Shown here: positions 8,873 to 21,214 of the stretch, piece after piece | How positions within the stretch are numbered: the first letter of the stretch is position 1 | Layout of the letters: the number at the start of each line of letters is the position of its first letter | From: Erwinia sp. OLFS4 | Lineage (GTDB): Bacteria > Pseudomonadota > Gammaproteobacteria > Enterobacterales > Enterobacteriaceae | Length of the DNA: 60,235 bases | Direction of reading: 5' to 3' | NCBI RefSeq assembly: GCF_002752165.1 | Contig: NZ_MOMB01000059.1 | Span: 1-60,235, forward strand | The notes under the pieces: generated by a model | Database searches by the model: none | Seen by the model: the letters and a program-made list of their open reading frames with translations, nothing else | What the model was told of the DNA's origin: nothing | Position numbers and translations under genes: made by a program

Positions 8873-11800
8873 TGCAGGTTACTTCTCCTGCTCACGGCGG
8901 CGGACCTTCACGCCTGTTTATTCTGCGGCCGGTTGCCACCACCCTGCTGATGATTGCCATTCTGCTGGCAGGATTTATCGGTTACCGTATGCTGCCGGTT
9001 TCAGCCTTGCCTCAGGTGGATTATCCCACTATTCAGGTTTCCACATTCTATCCCGGCGCCAGTCCGGATGTGATGACCTCGTCGGTCACCGCGCCCCTGG
9101 AACGTCAGTTCGGTCAGATGTCGGGACTCAAGCAAATGGCCTCCCAGAGCGCCGGCGGCGCTTCCGTCATTACCTTACAGTTCGAGCTCACGCTGCCGCT
9201 TGACGTCGCCGAACAGGAAGTTCAGGCGGCCATTAACGCCGCCACCAGTCTGTTGCCCAACGATCTGCCCAACCCCCCGGTTTACAGCAAAGTTAACCCG
9301 GCCGATCCGCCTATTATGACGCTGGCGGTTACCAGCAGCAGTATGCCGCTGACTCAGGTTCAGGACATGGTTGAAACCCGGGTCGCACAGAAAATATCCC
9401 AGGTGGCCGGCGTTGGTCTGGTCACCCTCGGCGGCGGCCAGCGCCCGGCGGTGCGAGTAAAGATGAACGCCCCGGCAATTGCCGCCCTCGGACTGGATAG
9501 CGACACCCTGCGTACCGCTATCAGCAATGCCAACGTTAATTCTGCCAAAGGCAGCCTCGACGGTCCGACCCGTGCCGTTACCCTTTCCGCCAACGATCAA
9601 ATGACCTCAGCGGATGATTATCGCCGTCTGGTGATTGCCTGGCATAATGGCGCGCCGGTACGGCTGGGTGACGTTGCCACGATTGAACAGGACGCCGAAA
9701 ATCTGTGGCTCGGTGCCTGGGCTAACCGGCAACCGGCCATTATACTGAATATCCAGCGCCAGCCGGGTGCCAATATCATTGAAACCGCCGACAGCATCCA
9801 GCGCATGCTGCCTGCCCTCACCGCCTCGCTGCCTAAATCGGTTGAAGTAAATGTACTGACCGATCGCACCCGGAATATCCGTGCCTCCGTCAGCGATACC
9901 CAGTTTGAATTACTGCTGGCGGTGGCGCTGGTGGTCATGATTATCTATCTGTTTTTACGCAATCTTGCTGCGACAATTATCCCGGCGGTAGCAGTACCGC
10001 TGTCGCTGATCGGCACCTTTGCCGCAATGTATTTTCTCGGATTTTCGGTCAATAACCTGACGCTGATGGCCCTGACTATTGCCACCGGATTTGTCGTCGA
10101 TGATGCCATCGTGGTCATTGAAAATATTTCGCGCTATATCGAAAGAGGTGACAGTCCGCTCAATGCAACCCTGAAGGGTGCCGGGGAAATTGGCTTCACC
10201 ATTATTTCACTGACATTCTCACTGATTGCGGTGCTCATCCCGCTGCTATTTATGGGCGATATTGTCGGCCGCCTGTTTCGTGAATTCGCCATTACCCTTG
10301 CCGTGGCTATTCTCATCTCAGCGGCGATCTCGCTGACCCTGACACCGATGATGTGCGCGCGGCTGTTACGTGCCGAATCGTTGCGCCATCAGAACCGTTT
10401 TTCCCGCGCCAGCGAGGCCTTTTTTAGCCGGGTAATTGCCGGCTATGGCCGCCTGCTGGTACGGGTACTCAACCATCCATGGCTGACGCTTGGCGTCGCG
10501 CTCAGCACCTTACTGCTGAGTATTGTGCTGTGGATATTTATTCCGAAAGGTTTCTTCCCGCTGCAGGATAACGGCATTATTCAGGGTACATTACAGGCCC
10601 CCCAGGATATCTCATGGCAAAAAATGGCTCAGCGTCAGCAGGAAGTGGCCTCCATCGTCATGAAAGATCCGGCAGTACAGAGTGTTGCCGCCTTTGGCGG
10701 CGTCGACGGCGTGAACCCTGCGCTTAACAGTGGCCGCCTGCAGATAAACCTGCGCCCGCTGAGTCAGCGCCATGACAGCATGCAGACGGTGATCACCCGC
10801 TTGCAGCATCAGGTTTCCCGCCTGCCGGGCATGACGCTCTATCTGCAGCCAGTACAGGATCTGACGATTGATACCCAGCTAAGCCGTACTCAGTATCAGT
10901 TCACGTTACAGGCAGGTTCACTGACGTCACTGAGCCGCTGGGTACCGCCGCTGCTAGAAAAACTGCATCAGCTTCCCCAACTGAAAGATATCAGTAGCGA
11001 CTGGCAGGATAAGGGTCTGGAAGCGTATATCCGGGTAGACCGTGATAACGCCAGCCGCCTCGGCATCACCATGGCCGCGGTAGATAATGCCCTGTATGAC
11101 GCGTTCGGTCAGCGGCTGATTTCAACTATCTATACCCAGGCCAACCAGTATCGTGTGGTACTGGAACAGGATACCGGCAGCACACCAGGCCTGTCTGCGC
11201 TGGGCAATGTGCGGCTGAAAAGCAGTGACGGTAGCATCGTACCGCTCAGTGCTATCGCCAGCATCGATCAGCGCCATGGTGCCCTGACCATTAACCATCT
11301 CGACCAGTTTCCGGCAACCACATTGTCATTTAATGTCGCCGCCGGCTATTCTCTGGGCGACGCGGTAGCCGCCATCAGCAATGCCGAACAGTCACTGGCA
11401 ATGCCGGCAGAAATCATGACCCGCTTTCAGGGCAGCACGCTGGCCTTTGAAAGTGCATTATCCAGCACGGTCTGGCTGGTGATCGCCGCAATAGTGGCTA
11501 TGTATATCGTGCTGGGGATTTTGTATGAAAGCTTCATTCATCCGATCACTATTCTGTCCACCCTGCCAACGGCCGGCGTTGGCGCGCTGCTGGCGCTGTT
11601 AATCAGTGGCAGTGAGCTCGATGTTATTGCCATTATCGGCATTATTTTGCTGATTGGTATCGTTAAGAAAAACGCCATTATGATGATCGATTTCGCCCTG
11701 GCGGCGGAACGTGAACAGGCCATGACGGCACGTGAAGCGATCTACCAGGCCTGCCTGCTGCGTTTTCGCCCCATTCTGATGACCACGCTGGCGGCGCTGC

Positions 11801-11988
11801 TCGGCGCCCTGCCGCTGATGCTGGCGACGGGAATCGGTGCAGAACTGCGCCGGCCGCTGGGGATTGCCATGGTCGGAGGCCTGATTGTCAGCCAGATTCT
11901 GACCCTGTTTACCACCCCGGTGATCTATCTGCTGTTTGACCGTCTGGCAAACGGCCGCCGCCGTCAGTCGCCACAGCAGGAGGCCTGA
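8872..11988 (+). CDS. mdtB: RND multidrug transporter subunit MdtB
   Basis: The 1038 residues fit E. coli MdtB (1040). It is one of two inner-membrane proton-driven RND subunits; MdtB and MdtC assemble as a heterotrimer in E. coli. The N-terminal transmembrane helix ([19 protein letters not shown]), paired periplasmic loops and the [19 protein letters not shown] helix with the proton-relay aspartates (about residues 410-411) are seen, as is the second-half [12 protein letters not shown] segment. The ATG overlaps the mdtA stop by one base (TGATG), as does its own stop with mdtC, so translation of the three is coupled. Confidence 0.97.
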   Translation: MQVTSPAHGGGPSRLFILRPVATTLLMIAILLAGFIGYRMLPVSALPQVDYPTIQVSTFYPGASPDVMTSSVTAPLERQFGQMSGLKQMASQSAGGASVITLQFELTLPLDVAEQEVQAAINAATSLLPNDLPNPPVYSKVNPADPPIMTLAVTSSSMPLTQVQDMVETRVAQKISQVAGVGLVTLGGGQRPAVRVKMNAPAIAALGLDSDTLRTAISNANVNSAKGSLDGPTRAVTLSANDQMTSADDYRRLVIAWHNGAPVRLGDVATIEQDAENLWLGAWANRQPAIILNIQRQPGANIIETADSIQRMLPALTASLPKSVEVNVLTDRTRNIRASVSDTQFELLLAVALVVMIIYLFLRNLAATIIPAVAVPLSLIGTFAAMYFLGFSVNNLTLMALTIATGFVVDDAIVVIENISRYIERGDSPLNATLKGAGEIGFTIISLTFSLIAVLIPLLFMGDIVGRLFREFAITLAVAILISAAISLTLTPMMCARLLRAESLRHQNRFSRASEAFFSRVIAGYGRLLVRVLNHPWLTLGVALSTLLLSIVLWIFIPKGFFPLQDNGIIQGTLQAPQDISWQKMAQRQQEVASIVMKDPAVQSVAAFGGVDGVNPALNSGRLQINLRPLSQRHDSMQTVITRLQHQVSRLPGMTLYLQPVQDLTIDTQLSRTQYQFTLQAGSLTSLSRWVPPLLEKLHQLPQLKDISSDWQDKGLEAYIRVDRDNASRLGITMAAVDNALYDAFGQRLISTIYTQANQYRVVLEQDTGSTPGLSALGNVRLKSSDGSIVPLSAIASIDQRHGALTINHLDQFPATTLSFNVAAGYSLGDAVAAISNAEQSLAMPAEIMTRFQGSTLAFESALSSTVWLVIAAIVAMYIVLGILYESFIHPITILSTLPTAGVGALLALLISGSELDVIAIIGIILLIGIVKKNAIMMIDFALAAEREQAMTAREAIYQACLLRFRPILMTTLAALLGALPLMLATGIGAELRRPLGIAMVGGLIVSQILTLFTTPVIYLLFDRLANGRRRQSPQQEA

Positions 11989-14900
11989 TGCCGTTTTTTG
12001 CGCTGTTTATCCATCGGCCGGTGGCCACGCTGTTGCTGACCCTGGCCATTGTGATGGCCGGTCTGCTCGGTTTTCGTTTGTTGCCGGTAGCGCCGTTACC
12101 ACAGGTTGATTTTCCGGTAATTGTGGTCAGCGCAAACCTGCCCGGTGCCGCACCGGAAACCATGGCCTCATCGGTTGCCACCCCGCTGGAACGGGCGCTG
12201 GGCCGCATTGCCGGCGTCAGCGAAATGACATCCACCAGCTCACTGGGCAGTACCCGGGTGATTCTGGTTTTCGACTTTGACCGTGATATTAACGGTGCCG
12301 CCCGTGACGTACAGGCTGCACTGAACGCAGCACAAAGCTTGCTACCCAGCGGCATGCCTAATCGTCCGACCTACCGTAAAGTTAATCCTTCCGATGCCCC
12401 CGTCATGATAATGACGTTAACCTCGGAAACCTATAATACCGGCCAGCTTTACGATTTTGCCTCCACTCAGGTGGCGCAAAAGCTGTTGCAGGTGCAAGGC
12501 GTCGGTGACGTAACCGTTGGCGGCAGCTCACTGCCGGCAGTAAGAGTGGATCTGAATCCACAAGCATTATTTAACCAGGGCGTTTCGCTGGATGCGGTGC
12601 GGGAAGCCATCAGCAACGCCAATCAGCGTCGTCCTCAGGGCGCCATTGAAGACAACAATCAACGCTGGCAGTTAAAAACCAATGATGCGCTGATAAAAGC
12701 GGAAGATTATATGCCGCTGATTGTGCATTATCATCAGGGGGCGGCGGTCCGCCTGCAGGATGTCGCCCGCGTCACCGATTCAGTACAGGATGTACGCAAC
12801 GCCGGCATGGCAGATGCGAAACCGGCGGTATTAATGCTGATCCGTAAAGCCCCCGACGCCAATGTGATTGAAACCGTCGACCGTATTCGCGCCGCCTTAC
12901 CGGCGGTGCGCGACAGTCTTCCGGCGGCCATTCATCTTGGTCTGGCACAGGATCGCTCCCCCACTATCCGGGCGTCACTGCACGAGGTGGAACGATCGCT
13001 GGCGATCGCCGTTGCGCTGGTGGTACTGGTGGTGTTTAGTTTTTTGCGCAACGGGCGGGCAACGCTGATACCGGCGGTGGCAGTGCCGGTATCACTGATT
13101 GGCACCTTTGCTGCCATGTACCTGTGCGGATTTAGCCTCAATAATCTGTCACTGATGGCCCTGACAATCGCCACCGGTTTTGTGGTGGATGATGTTATCG
13201 TGGTGCTGGAGAATATCTCCCGCCATATTGAAGCCGGATTAAAACCGCTACAGGCGGCACTACAGGGCACTCGCGAAGTTGGCTTTACCGTACTGTCAAT
13301 GAGCCTGTCGCTGATTGCGGTATTTTTGCCGCTGGTGCTGATTGGCGATCTGATCGGGCGTTTCTTCACCGAGTTTGCCGTTACGCTGTCGGTGGCTATT
13401 GCCATCTCAATGTTGCTTTCCGTCACCCTGACCCCGATGCTGTGCGCCAGATTGCTGCGTCCGCAGCAGGCACGCAGTCAGCGACGTATCCGCGGCTTTG
13501 GCCGGCTGACTCACCGCCTGCAACAGGGCTATGCACGCTCACTTAACTGGGTGCTTAATCATGCCCGCTGGATACTGGCCCTGTTTGTCACCACTATTGG
13601 CCTGACTATCTGGCTTTATATTGTGGTGCCAAAAACCTTTATGCCGGAGCAGGATACCGGTCGCCTGCTGGGATTTATTCAGGCCGATCAGAGTATCTCC
13701 TTTCAGGCTATGCGCAGTAAGCTGGAAAATTTTATGACCATTGTCCGCGCCGATCCGGCGGTGAATAGCGTGGTCGGCTTTACCGGCGGGTCGCGCAGTA
13801 ACAGCGGCTTAATGTTTGTTGCCCTGAAACCGCTGGCCGTACGTCATGACAGTGCGCAGGCGGTTATCAGCCGACTGCGACAGAAACTGGCCAGGGAACC
13901 TGGTGCCAACCTCTACCTGATGGCCGAGCAGGATCTTCACCTGGGTGGCCGTGAATCTAACGCCGGCTATCAGTACACCCTGCTTTCGGATAACCTGACG
14001 GACCTGCGCCACTGGGGACCGAAAATACGCCAGGCATTTTCACAGTTACCGCAACTGGCTGATGTCAATTCTGATCAGCAGGATAAAGGCGCGGAACTGG
14101 CGCTAATCTATGACCGTGACGCCATGGCACGGCTGGGTATCAGCACCGAACAAACCAACGCCTTACTGAACAACGCCTTTGGTCAGCGACAAATTTCCAC
14201 CATCTATCAGCCGGTCAACCAGTATAAAGTGGTGCTGGAGGTGGCGCCGCGTTATACCAGGGATGTCAGCGCACTGACTCAGATGTTTGTCATTAACAAT
14301 CAAGGCAAAGCGATCCCGCTTTCCGCCTTTTCGCGCTGGCAGCCGGCTAATGCGCCGTTATCAGTGGATCATGAAGGGCTTTCCGCCGCCACCACCCTCT
14401 CCTTCAATCTGCCGGAAGGCGGTACGCTGTCGGCGGCCTCTGCTGCCATCGAACGGACCATGACTGCGCTCGGCGTCCCGGCCAGCATCCGTGGCTCCTT
14501 TGCCGGCACTGCACAAGCCTATGAACAGTCGCAGGGTAACCAGCTGTTACTGATGTTTGCCGCCATCGCCAGCGTCTATATCGTGCTGGGAATACTTTAT
14601 GAAAGTTACGTCCATCCTCTGACCATTCTTTCAACCCTGCCGTCGGCCGGGGTTGGCGCCCTGCTGGCGCTAATCCTGTTTGCTACCCCGTTCAGCCTTA
14701 TCGCCTTAATTGGTATTTTATTGCTGATAGGCATTGTCAAAAAGAACGCCATTATGATGGTTGATTTTGCCCTCGTCGCCCAGCGCTCAGGGCAGCTCAG
14801 CGCCCGTGATGCTATTTTTCAGGCCAGCCTGATGCGTTTTCGTCCCATCCTGATGACCACCCTGGCCGCCCTGTTTGGCGCTCTGCCGCTGGCGCTAAGT

Positions 14901-15062
14901 CACGGCGATGGTGCCGAGTTGCGCCAGCCTCTTGGCATCACCATTGTCGGGGGACTGGTGATGAGCCAGCTGCTGACGCTATACACCACGCCGGTGGTTT
15001 ACCTTTATATGGATAAGCTACGGCGCCGGCGGCGCAAAGCTGACATCCCGGTACTGAAGTGA
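11988..15062 (+). CDS. mdtC: RND multidrug transporter subunit MdtC
   Basis: MdtC (1024 residues, 1025 in E. coli) is the second RND subunit of the MdtABC-TolC pump. It begins [20 protein letters not shown] and repeats the RND architecture of MdtB: two six-helix bundles with two large periplasmic domains. The proton-relay aspartates lie at about 401-402 in [19 protein letters not shown]. In E. coli MdtC can drive some transport with MdtA alone while MdtB cannot. The start codon overlaps the mdtB stop (TGATG). Confidence 0.97.
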   Translation: MPFFALFIHRPVATLLLTLAIVMAGLLGFRLLPVAPLPQVDFPVIVVSANLPGAAPETMASSVATPLERALGRIAGVSEMTSTSSLGSTRVILVFDFDRDINGAARDVQAALNAAQSLLPSGMPNRPTYRKVNPSDAPVMIMTLTSETYNTGQLYDFASTQVAQKLLQVQGVGDVTVGGSSLPAVRVDLNPQALFNQGVSLDAVREAISNANQRRPQGAIEDNNQRWQLKTNDALIKAEDYMPLIVHYHQGAAVRLQDVARVTDSVQDVRNAGMADAKPAVLMLIRKAPDANVIETVDRIRAALPAVRDSLPAAIHLGLAQDRSPTIRASLHEVERSLAIAVALVVLVVFSFLRNGRATLIPAVAVPVSLIGTFAAMYLCGFSLNNLSLMALTIATGFVVDDVIVVLENISRHIEAGLKPLQAALQGTREVGFTVLSMSLSLIAVFLPLVLIGDLIGRFFTEFAVTLSVAIAISMLLSVTLTPMLCARLLRPQQARSQRRIRGFGRLTHRLQQGYARSLNWVLNHARWILALFVTTIGLTIWLYIVVPKTFMPEQDTGRLLGFIQADQSISFQAMRSKLENFMTIVRADPAVNSVVGFTGGSRSNSGLMFVALKPLAVRHDSAQAVISRLRQKLAREPGANLYLMAEQDLHLGGRESNAGYQYTLLSDNLTDLRHWGPKIRQAFSQLPQLADVNSDQQDKGAELALIYDRDAMARLGISTEQTNALLNNAFGQRQISTIYQPVNQYKVVLEVAPRYTRDVSALTQMFVINNQGKAIPLSAFSRWQPANAPLSVDHEGLSAATTLSFNLPEGGTLSAASAAIERTMTALGVPASIRGSFAGTAQAYEQSQGNQLLLMFAAIASVYIVLGILYESYVHPLTILSTLPSAGVGALLALILFATPFSLIALIGILLLIGIVKKNAIMMVDFALVAQRSGQLSARDAIFQASLMRFRPILMTTLAALFGALPLALSHGDGAELRQPLGITIVGGLVMSQLLTLYTTPVVYLYMDKLRRRRRKADIPVLK

Positions 15063-15071
15063 GGATGCGCA

Positions 15072-16508
15072 ATGGATAAACCGGATCGGTCAGCGACACA
15101 GGCCGTCTCATCACCCCGCCTGCGCTGGCAATTGTGGATCGTCACCATCGGGTTTTTTATGCAAACCCTGGACACCACCATTGTGAATACTGCGCTGCCG
15201 GCCATGGCCCATAGTCTGCAACAAAATCCGCTGCACATGCATTCAGTGATTGTCGCCTATGTGCTGACGGTTGCAGTAACCCTGCCGCTTAGCGGCTGGC
15301 TGGCCGATCGCTTCGGTGTCCGTAACGTTTTTTTCAGCGCGATTGTCCTGTTCAGCGTCGGTTCACTGTTTTGTGCTGCCGCAACCACGCTACACCAGTT
15401 ATTGCTAGCCCGGGTGATTCAGGGGATTGGCGGCGCAATGATGGTGCCGGTAGGCCGGCTGACGGTGATGAAGCTGGTACCACGTGAACAGTACATGTCA
15501 GCCATGACGCTGGTAACCCTGCCGGGCCAGATTGGCCCGTTACTGGGACCGGCGCTGGGCGGTCTGCTGGTTGAATATGCCAGCTGGCACTGGATATTTT
15601 TAATTAACCTGCCGGTAGGCCTGATTGGCGCAGTCGCCACGTTATGGTTACTGCCGAATATTTCCCTGCCGCCAGGACGTTTTGATTTTAAAGGTTTTTT
15701 CCTTTTAGCTCTCGCCATGGCTACCCTGACGCTGGCACTGGACGCTCACCAACAAGCCGCCGTCAACAGCCTGTGGGTCAGTGTGCAGGTTATGGTCGGA
15801 GTAAGCGCCGTTCTGCTCTATTTATGGCACGCACGAGGCAATGATAATGCGTTGTTCAGTCTGAAATTATTTAAACAGCCGATTTTTTCAATCGGGCTGG
15901 CGGGCAGCTTTAGCGGCCGTATTGGTAGCGCAATGTTGCCATTTATGGCACCGCTATTTCTGCAAATTGCTATGGGCTTCACGCCATTTCATGCCGGTCT
16001 GATGATGATCCCAATGGTGCTTGGCAACATGAGTATAAAGCGGCTGGTTGTGCAACTGGTTAATTATTTTGGCTACCGTAATACCCTGACCGGCAGTACC
16101 CTAGCACTGGCGCTGGTTGTGTTGATGTTTCCCGTCAGTGCCCTGCTGCATCTGCCATGGCTGCTGCCACCGGTGCTGTTTTTACAGGGGATGATTAACG
16201 GGGTGCGTTTTTCCGCTATGAACACCCTGACGCTAAAAGAATTACCGGAACAACTGGCCAGCAGCGGTAACAGCATGATGTCCATGTCTCAACAGCTGAC
16301 CATGAGCATAGGCGTGACCATTGCCGGCATCATTCTCGGGGCGTTCGCTCATCAGACCCTGGCCGGCCCGGCAGATATCCATCTGGCCTTTATCAAAAGC
16401 TGGTTTTGCATTGCGTTGATCATTGCCCTGCCGGCATTGATATTTCTTCGCGTGCCTAAAAATGTCAGTAAAAACACGGTGCTGGTCCAGCATAAAAGGG
16501 GGAAATAA
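15072..16508 (+). CDS. mdtD: DHA2-family MFS transporter MdtD
   Basis: The 478-residue protein is a 14-helix major facilitator of the DHA2 group. The motif-C like segment and the [11 protein letters not shown] loop (motif A) near residue 75 are visible, as is [17 protein letters not shown] in helix 1, the classic start of this group. E. coli MdtD (renamed IceT in some work as an iron-citrate exporter) does not contribute to drug resistance, so its function as a drug pump is doubtful. It starts 9 bp after mdtC and its TAA overlaps the baeS ATG (TAATG), so it belongs to the operon. Confidence 0.93.
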   Translation: MDKPDRSATQAVSSPRLRWQLWIVTIGFFMQTLDTTIVNTALPAMAHSLQQNPLHMHSVIVAYVLTVAVTLPLSGWLADRFGVRNVFFSAIVLFSVGSLFCAAATTLHQLLLARVIQGIGGAMMVPVGRLTVMKLVPREQYMSAMTLVTLPGQIGPLLGPALGGLLVEYASWHWIFLINLPVGLIGAVATLWLLPNISLPPGRFDFKGFFLLALAMATLTLALDAHQQAAVNSLWVSVQVMVGVSAVLLYLWHARGNDNALFSLKLFKQPIFSIGLAGSFSGRIGSAMLPFMAPLFLQIAMGFTPFHAGLMMIPMVLGNMSIKRLVVQLVNYFGYRNTLTGSTLALALVVLMFPVSALLHLPWLLPPVLFLQGMINGVRFSAMNTLTLKELPEQLASSGNSMMSMSQQLTMSIGVTIAGIILGAFAHQTLAGPADIHLAFIKSWFCIALIIALPALIFLRVPKNVSKNTVLVQHKRGK

Positions 16509-17887
16509 TGCTGAAAAAATTGCGCCTCGGTATCAGCGCCAAGCTTTTTATCGCCATTTTTTCCACCTGCATGCTGATTCTGTTCCTGATGCACTGGGTG
16601 GTGCGCCTCAGCTTCGAACAGGGGTTTATCGATTATATTAAACGCGGAAATGAACAACGCATTAGCCTGTTAAGCGACGCGCTGGCGGAGCAATATCAGC
16701 AGCACAACAATAACTGGGCCTTTCTGCGCAAAGATGATCGGCTGGTATTTCGTATGTTGCGCTCATTCGAACAGAATCCGGATGCCAATAATCCCTTTCC
16801 GCCACACGGCTGGCGCACCATGTTCTGGGTGCTGGACCCGCAGCATAATGTTATCGTCGGCCCGCATTCAGCCCCGCCGACAGACGGCCCGCGCCACGCG
16901 ATTAAAACCGAAAACGGCGAGGTGGCAGGCTGGGTCGTCAGTACCCCGGTGGAGCGTCTGACACGCAGCGCAGATATCAATTTCGATCTGCAACAGCGCC
17001 ACACCAGCTGGATAATCGTTGCGCTGGCAACCCTGCTGGCGGCGCTGGTCACCTGGCTATTATCACGCGGTCTGCTGGCGCCGGTGAAACGACTGGTGCA
17101 AGGCACCCATCAGCTCTCTGCCGGCAACTTTGCCAGTCGGGTGACCGTCAGCAGCCAGGATGAGCTGGGGCGGCTGGCACAGGATTTCAACCGGCTGGCG
17201 GGCACCCTGGAAAAAAATGAGCATATGCGCCGCGCATTTATGGCGGACATTTCTCATGAACTGCGTACCCCGCTGGCTATCCTGCGTGGTGAGCTTGAAG
17301 CCTTACAGGATGGCGTGCGTAAACTCACGCCGGCGTCCATCCTCTCTCTGCAAAGCGAAGTAGCCACCCTGACCAAGCTGGTGGAGGATCTGCATCAGCT
17401 TTCGCTGTCTGATGAAGGTGCGCTGGCCTATCGCAAAAAAAATATCGACCTTGTCGCCCTGCTGGAAATGACCACCGGTGCATTTCGTGACAGGTTCAGC
17501 AGCCAGCAGATCCGGCTGGAGATGTATTTGCCTGCATCGGCCCCTCTGTTTGGCGACCCGGATCGGCTTTTCCAGTTATTGACCAACCTGCTGGAAAACA
17601 GCCTGCGTTACAGTGATGCCGGCGGTCAGCTGCGTATCAGGCTAAGTCCGGCAGCCAGCGGCTGGTTGCTCAGTTTTGACGATACGCCCCCCGGCGTCAG
17701 CGACCCGCACCTGCAACAGATTTTTCAACGCTTCTTTCGCAGCGAAGCATCGCGCAGTCGCGCCAGCGGCGGTTCCGGCCTTGGTCTGGCTATTTGTCAG
17801 AACATCGTCGAGGCCCATGACGGAAAAATCAGCGCCGCGCACTCAGATTTAGGTGGTCTGCGGATTGAGGTACACTTTCCTGGCTAA
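16508..17887 (+). CDS. baeS: envelope-stress sensor histidine kinase BaeS
   Basis: BaeS is the inner-membrane sensor kinase of the BaeSR system, activated by indole, flavonoids, metals and envelope damage in E. coli. The 459 residues contain a first membrane helix ([20 protein letters not shown]), a periplasmic sensor domain, a second helix near residue 165, a HAMP domain, the dimerisation box [16 protein letters not shown] with the phospho-accepting His at 250, and the ATP-binding N box ([13 protein letters not shown]) and G boxes ([17 protein letters not shown]). It overlaps the mdtD stop and is 41 bp ahead of baeR. Confidence 0.96.
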   Translation: MLKKLRLGISAKLFIAIFSTCMLILFLMHWVVRLSFEQGFIDYIKRGNEQRISLLSDALAEQYQQHNNNWAFLRKDDRLVFRMLRSFEQNPDANNPFPPHGWRTMFWVLDPQHNVIVGPHSAPPTDGPRHAIKTENGEVAGWVVSTPVERLTRSADINFDLQQRHTSWIIVALATLLAALVTWLLSRGLLAPVKRLVQGTHQLSAGNFASRVTVSSQDELGRLAQDFNRLAGTLEKNEHMRRAFMADISHELRTPLAILRGELEALQDGVRKLTPASILSLQSEVATLTKLVEDLHQLSLSDEGALAYRKKNIDLVALLEMTTGAFRDRFSSQQIRLEMYLPASAPLFGDPDRLFQLLTNLLENSLRYSDAGGQLRIRLSPAASGWLLSFDDTPPGVSDPHLQQIFQRFFRSEASRSRASGGSGLGLAICQNIVEAHDGKISAAHSDLGGLRIEVHFPG

Positions 17888-17928
17888 CATTATTAACGGG
17901 CCTGACCATCGAGACAGGAAAGCTGAGG

Positions 17929-18636
17929 ATGAGTGAACAACAACAAGCACCGCTGGTTCTGGTGGTGGAGGATGAACCTAAGCTTGGCCAGCTGCTGGTA
18001 GATTACCTGCAAGCAGCCAGTTACCGCAGTCACCACCTGCTGCGCGGCGACCAGGTGCTGGATTTTATTCATACAACGCCGCCGGATCTGCTGATGCTCG
18101 ACCTGATGCTACCCGGCACCGATGGCCTGACGCTGTGCCGGGAAATTCGCCGGTTTTCCGACCTGCCGATCATCATGGTTACCGCTAAAACGGAAGAAAT
18201 CGATCGCCTGCTCGGTCTGGAAATCGGCGCCGATGACTATATCTGTAAACCGTTCAGCCCGCGGGAAGCGGTGGCGCGGGTGAAAACCATCTTAAAGCGG
18301 GTTCATCGCGCCATGCCGGAAGCGCAAAAGCAGTCGCCGCTGGTGGTAGATGAGAGCCGTTTTCTCGCCAGCTGGGACAGCCAGCCCCTCGATCTAACGC
18401 CGGCAGAGTTTCGTCTGCTAAAAACCCTGTCACAGCAGCCGGGCAAAGTGTTTAGCCGGGAACAGCTGCTGAATCATTTATATGACGATTACCGGGTGGT
18501 CACCGATCGTACCATCGACAGTCATATTAAGAATTTGCGGCGTAAGCTGGAATCGCTGGATGCCGGCCAGTCATTTATTCGCGCAGTCTATGGCATAGGC
18601 TATCGCTGGGAAGCAGATATCTGCCGGATGATCTGA
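17929..18636 (+). CDS. baeR: OmpR-family response regulator BaeR
   Basis: BaeR is the DNA-binding partner of BaeS. The 235-residue protein has a receiver domain with acidic pocket VVEDEP and phospho-acceptor Asp at about residue 58 ([13 protein letters not shown]), the conserved MVTAK and [10 protein letters not shown] segments, and a C-terminal winged helix with [12 protein letters not shown] and [17 protein letters not shown]. In E. coli it activates mdtABCD-baeSR itself, acrD and spy, giving positive feedback. It is the last gene of this operon. Confidence 0.97.
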   Translation: MSEQQQAPLVLVVEDEPKLGQLLVDYLQAASYRSHHLLRGDQVLDFIHTTPPDLLMLDLMLPGTDGLTLCREIRRFSDLPIIMVTAKTEEIDRLLGLEIGADDYICKPFSPREAVARVKTILKRVHRAMPEAQKQSPLVVDESRFLASWDSQPLDLTPAEFRLLKTLSQQPGKVFSREQLLNHLYDDYRVVTDRTIDSHIKNLRRKLESLDAGQSFIRAVYGIGYRWEADICRMI

Positions 18637-18734
18637 ACAACATTGATCTGCAGCAAAGATGCGCCTGCCGTCTGCCCCTAGACTTTCCGGTCCTTCCCCA
18701 TACGGGGATCTGACCTGACATCAGACGGACTATT

Positions 18735-20072
18735 ATGACCAAACCGGAACTGCTCTCACCGGCGGGCTCACTGAAAAACATGCGTTATGCCTTCGCTTAT
18801 GGCGCCGACGCAGTGTATGCCGGCCAGCCTCGTTACAGCCTGCGGGTACGTAATAACGAATTCACACACCAGAATCTGGCCATCGGCATCAGTGAAGCCC
18901 ATGCCGCCGGGAAAAAATTCTACGTGGTAGTCAACATCGCCCCGCACAATGCCAAACTGAAAACCTTTATTCGCGACCTGACGCCGGTTGTCGCTATGGC
19001 ACCGGATGCACTGATTATGTCCGATCCCGGATTAATTATGCTGGTGCGTGACGCCTTTCCCGAGGTGAATATTCACCTTTCCGTACAGGCGAATGCCGTT
19101 AACTGGGCAACGGTACGTTTCTGGCAGCAGATGGGGCTCAGCCGGGTCATTCTGTCACGTGAATTATCGCTGGAAGAGATTGAAGAAATTCGTCTGCAGG
19201 TGCCGGAAATGGAACTGGAAGTTTTCGTACATGGCGCCCTTTGCATGGCCTATTCCGGCCGCTGCCTGCTGTCCGGCTACATCAACAAACGTGACCCTAA
19301 TCAGGGCACCTGTACCAATGCCTGCCGTTGGGATTACAAGGTCAGTCCGGCACAGCAGGATGATAGCGGTAATATCGCGGCGCAACCAACGCTGGGACTT
19401 GGAGCCCCGAGCAATGCGTTAGTTGTGCTGGCTGATCGCCAGCGCCCGGACGAGCCCATGCCAGCCTTTGAAGATGAGCATGGCACCTATATCCTTAATT
19501 CCCGTGATCTGCGGGCAGTGGAACATATTCAGCGCCTTAGCGCCCTCGGCGTCGCCTCCGTGAAAATTGAAGGCCGCACTAAATCGTTCTTTTACTGCGC
19601 ACGTACCGCTCAGGTATATCGCCAGGCCATTGATGACGCCGCCGCCGGTAAACCTTTTGATAGCACGCTACTCAGTATCCTTGATGGACTGGCCAACCGT
19701 GGTTATACCGAAGGCTTTCTGCGTCGTCATACTCATGACAGCTATCAAAACTACCAGCACGGCTATTCGCTCTCCCATCAACAGCAGTTTGTCGGAGAAT
19801 TCAGCGGCGAAGGTCGCGATGGACTGGCAGAAGTTATCGTTAAAAACCGTTTTGCGCTGGGTGATAGCCTGGAATTGATGACACCTGCCGGCAATGTACA
19901 ATTCAGGCTGGACACCTTGCTGGATGGCAAAGACCAGCCGATGGCGGTTGCCCCCGGTGATGGTTATCGGGTCTGGCTGCCGGTTGCCGGGGAGCTGGAC
20001 CTGCGCTGGGCGCTGCTGTTACGCAATCTCAACGCAGGCTCAACACGCCAGCCTGTCAGCGCGGCAGAGTAA
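18735..20072 (+). CDS. trhP: tRNA hydroxylation protein TrhP (peptidase U32 family)
   Basis: This is the YegQ/TrhP orthologue (445 residues; about 453 in E. coli). TrhP uses prephenate to make 5-hydroxyuridine at position 34 of tRNAs, the precursor of cmo5U. The U32 core starts ELLSPAGSLKNMRYAFAYGADAVYAG, and the cysteine-rich block CMAYSGRCLLSGY ... GTCTNACRW holds the cysteines expected to bind an iron-sulfur cluster. The start at ATG 18735 lies 98 bp after baeR. The small RNA CyaR follows immediately, as in E. coli. Confidence 0.95.
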   Translation: MTKPELLSPAGSLKNMRYAFAYGADAVYAGQPRYSLRVRNNEFTHQNLAIGISEAHAAGKKFYVVVNIAPHNAKLKTFIRDLTPVVAMAPDALIMSDPGLIMLVRDAFPEVNIHLSVQANAVNWATVRFWQQMGLSRVILSRELSLEEIEEIRLQVPEMELEVFVHGALCMAYSGRCLLSGYINKRDPNQGTCTNACRWDYKVSPAQQDDSGNIAAQPTLGLGAPSNALVVLADRQRPDEPMPAFEDEHGTYILNSRDLRAVEHIQRLSALGVASVKIEGRTKSFFYCARTAQVYRQAIDDAAAGKPFDSTLLSILDGLANRGYTEGFLRRHTHDSYQNYQHGYSLSHQQQFVGEFSGEGRDGLAEVIVKNRFALGDSLELMTPAGNVQFRLDTLLDGKDQPMAVAPGDGYRVWLPVAGELDLRWALLLRNLNAGSTRQPVSAAE

Positions 20073-20088
20073 TTCTCTGTTACATTAT

Positions 20089-20131
20089 TTAGAATTCGAT
20101 CACATTTCAGCTATCGTGATCCGGCTATTAT
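20089..20131 (+). promoter_or_regulatory. CRP-dependent (class II) promoter of cyaR
   Basis: A CRP-like site TTAGA-N6-TCACA spans 20089-20104 (3/5 and 5/5 of the consensus half-sites), centred at 20096.5. A -10 hexamer TATTAT lies at 20126-20131. A transcript starting near 20138 would put the CRP site at -41.5, the class II position. E. coli cyaR is known to be activated by CRP-cAMP, and this layout agrees with it. Confidence 0.65.
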
Positions 20132-20137
20132 TAAGCC

Positions 20138-20225
20138 TGCTAAGAACGAGCATCAAAAAGCAAACCGGTTTCACAGAAACCACCTCATTGGCCCGTCCGG
20201 CTCCCCCGAACGGGCTTTTCTTTTG
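20138..20225 (+). ncRNA. cyaR: CyaR (RyeE) Hfq-dependent small RNA
   Basis: The region immediately after trhP carries the conserved CyaR core AACCACCTCATTGGCCCGT, with the anti-Shine-Dalgarno CACCTC, followed by a terminator hairpin ending in a U-rich tract. E. coli CyaR sits at the same place, after yegQ, is 87 nt long and has AACCACCUCCUUAGCC at the same point. Two upstream hairpins can be drawn (TGCT/AGCA at 20138-20152 and GGTTTC/GAAACC at 20167-20181). CyaR represses ompX, nadE, luxS and yqaE by base pairing when cAMP is high. The 5' end is estimated from the promoter, not seen directly. Confidence 0.8.
20191..20224 (+). terminator. Rho-independent terminator of cyaR
   Basis: A 10-bp stem with one mismatch (GCCCGTCCGG at 20191-20200, CCGAACGGGC at 20206-20215), loop CTCCC, is followed by TTTTCTTTT. 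It forms the 3' end of CyaR and would also stop read-through from trhP. Confidence 0.85.
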
Positions 20226-20298
20226 CCCCTCAACCATCCTCCTGCACCAGGTTATGCTATAACTTTGCACATATCGCGATATTTTTCAGGAAATTAAC

Positions 20299-21201
20299 AT
20301 GGAAAAGCATAACCGCACTCTTCTGATCCTTAACGGTAAAGGTGCCAATAATGATAGCTTACGTCAGGCTGTGACGGCCTTACGTAAGCAGGGCTGGATC
20401 ATTGATGTTCGCGTGACCTGGGAACACGGCGATGGACAGCGCTATGTCAATGAGGCCTTCGCGCTGGATGCCAGTACCGTGGTGGCTGGCGGTGGTGACG
20501 GCACCATTAATGAAGTTGCCACCGCGCTGGTGGCGCTGCCAGCGAATAAACGCCCGGTGCTGGCCATTTTACCTCTCGGCACAGCAAACGATTTTGCCAC
20601 CAGCGCCGGTATCCCGACTGAGATGGAAAATGCCCTGCGCCTGGCATTAATCGGCAAAGCCACGCCGATCGATCTGGCTCAGGTGAACAACAGCCGCTAC
20701 TTTATTAATATGGCCACCGGCGGTTTTGGAACCCGGATTACCAGCGAAACGCCAGAGCGGCTCAAATCTGCGCTGGGCGGCGTTTCCTATTTTATTCATG
20801 GACTGATGCGCATGGATACCCTGAAGGCCGACCAGTGCACTATCCGCGGTGCAGATTTTGAATGGCAGGGGGAAGCGCTGGCGATTGGCGTAGGCAACGG
20901 CCGTCAGGCCGGCGGGGGGCAGCGTTTATGCCCTGACGCGCTGGTCAACGATGGTCTGCTTGCGCTCAGTATTGTCACCGCCCAGGAAATGGTGCCTACC
21001 CTGCTGAATGCGGTGTTTGGTAATGATGATGATAACCCGAATATTACCCGGGCATCGCTGCCGTGGCTGACCATCCATGCCCCCCATGAAATGACCTTTA
21101 ATCTGGATGGTGAACCGCTGACAGGCACTGATTTTCGTATTGAAATAATCCCCGCCGCCCTTTACTGTCGCCTGCCGCCAGACTGTTCGTTACTGGCCTG
21201 A
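20299..21201 (+). CDS. yegS: lipid kinase YegS
   Basis: YegS is a soluble member of the diacylglycerol/sphingosine kinase fold; the E. coli protein phosphorylates phosphatidylglycerol in vitro. The 300 residues match the E. coli length (299). Visible motifs are LILNGKG at the N-terminus, the nucleotide-binding [17 protein letters not shown] near residue 65, [11 protein letters not shown] near residue 95, and the C-terminal [10 protein letters not shown]. An ATG preceded by CAGGAAATTAAC supports the start. A plausible own promoter with -10 TATAAC lies just upstream at about 20258, after the cyaR terminator. Confidence 0.95.
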   Translation: MEKHNRTLLILNGKGANNDSLRQAVTALRKQGWIIDVRVTWEHGDGQRYVNEAFALDASTVVAGGGDGTINEVATALVALPANKRPVLAILPLGTANDFATSAGIPTEMENALRLALIGKATPIDLAQVNNSRYFINMATGGFGTRITSETPERLKSALGGVSYFIHGLMRMDTLKADQCTIRGADFEWQGEALAIGVGNGRQAGGGQRLCPDALVNDGLLALSIVTAQEMVPTLLNAVFGNDDDNPNITRASLPWLTIHAPHEMTFNLDGEPLTGTDFRIEIIPAALYCRLPPDCSLLA

Positions 21202-21214
21202 GCGAGCCGCTGCA

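Noticed and set aside
13741-14012. Many antisense frames across mdtB and mdtC
   Set aside because: Shadows of the RND genes caused by biased codon use; no ribosome sites and no independent features.
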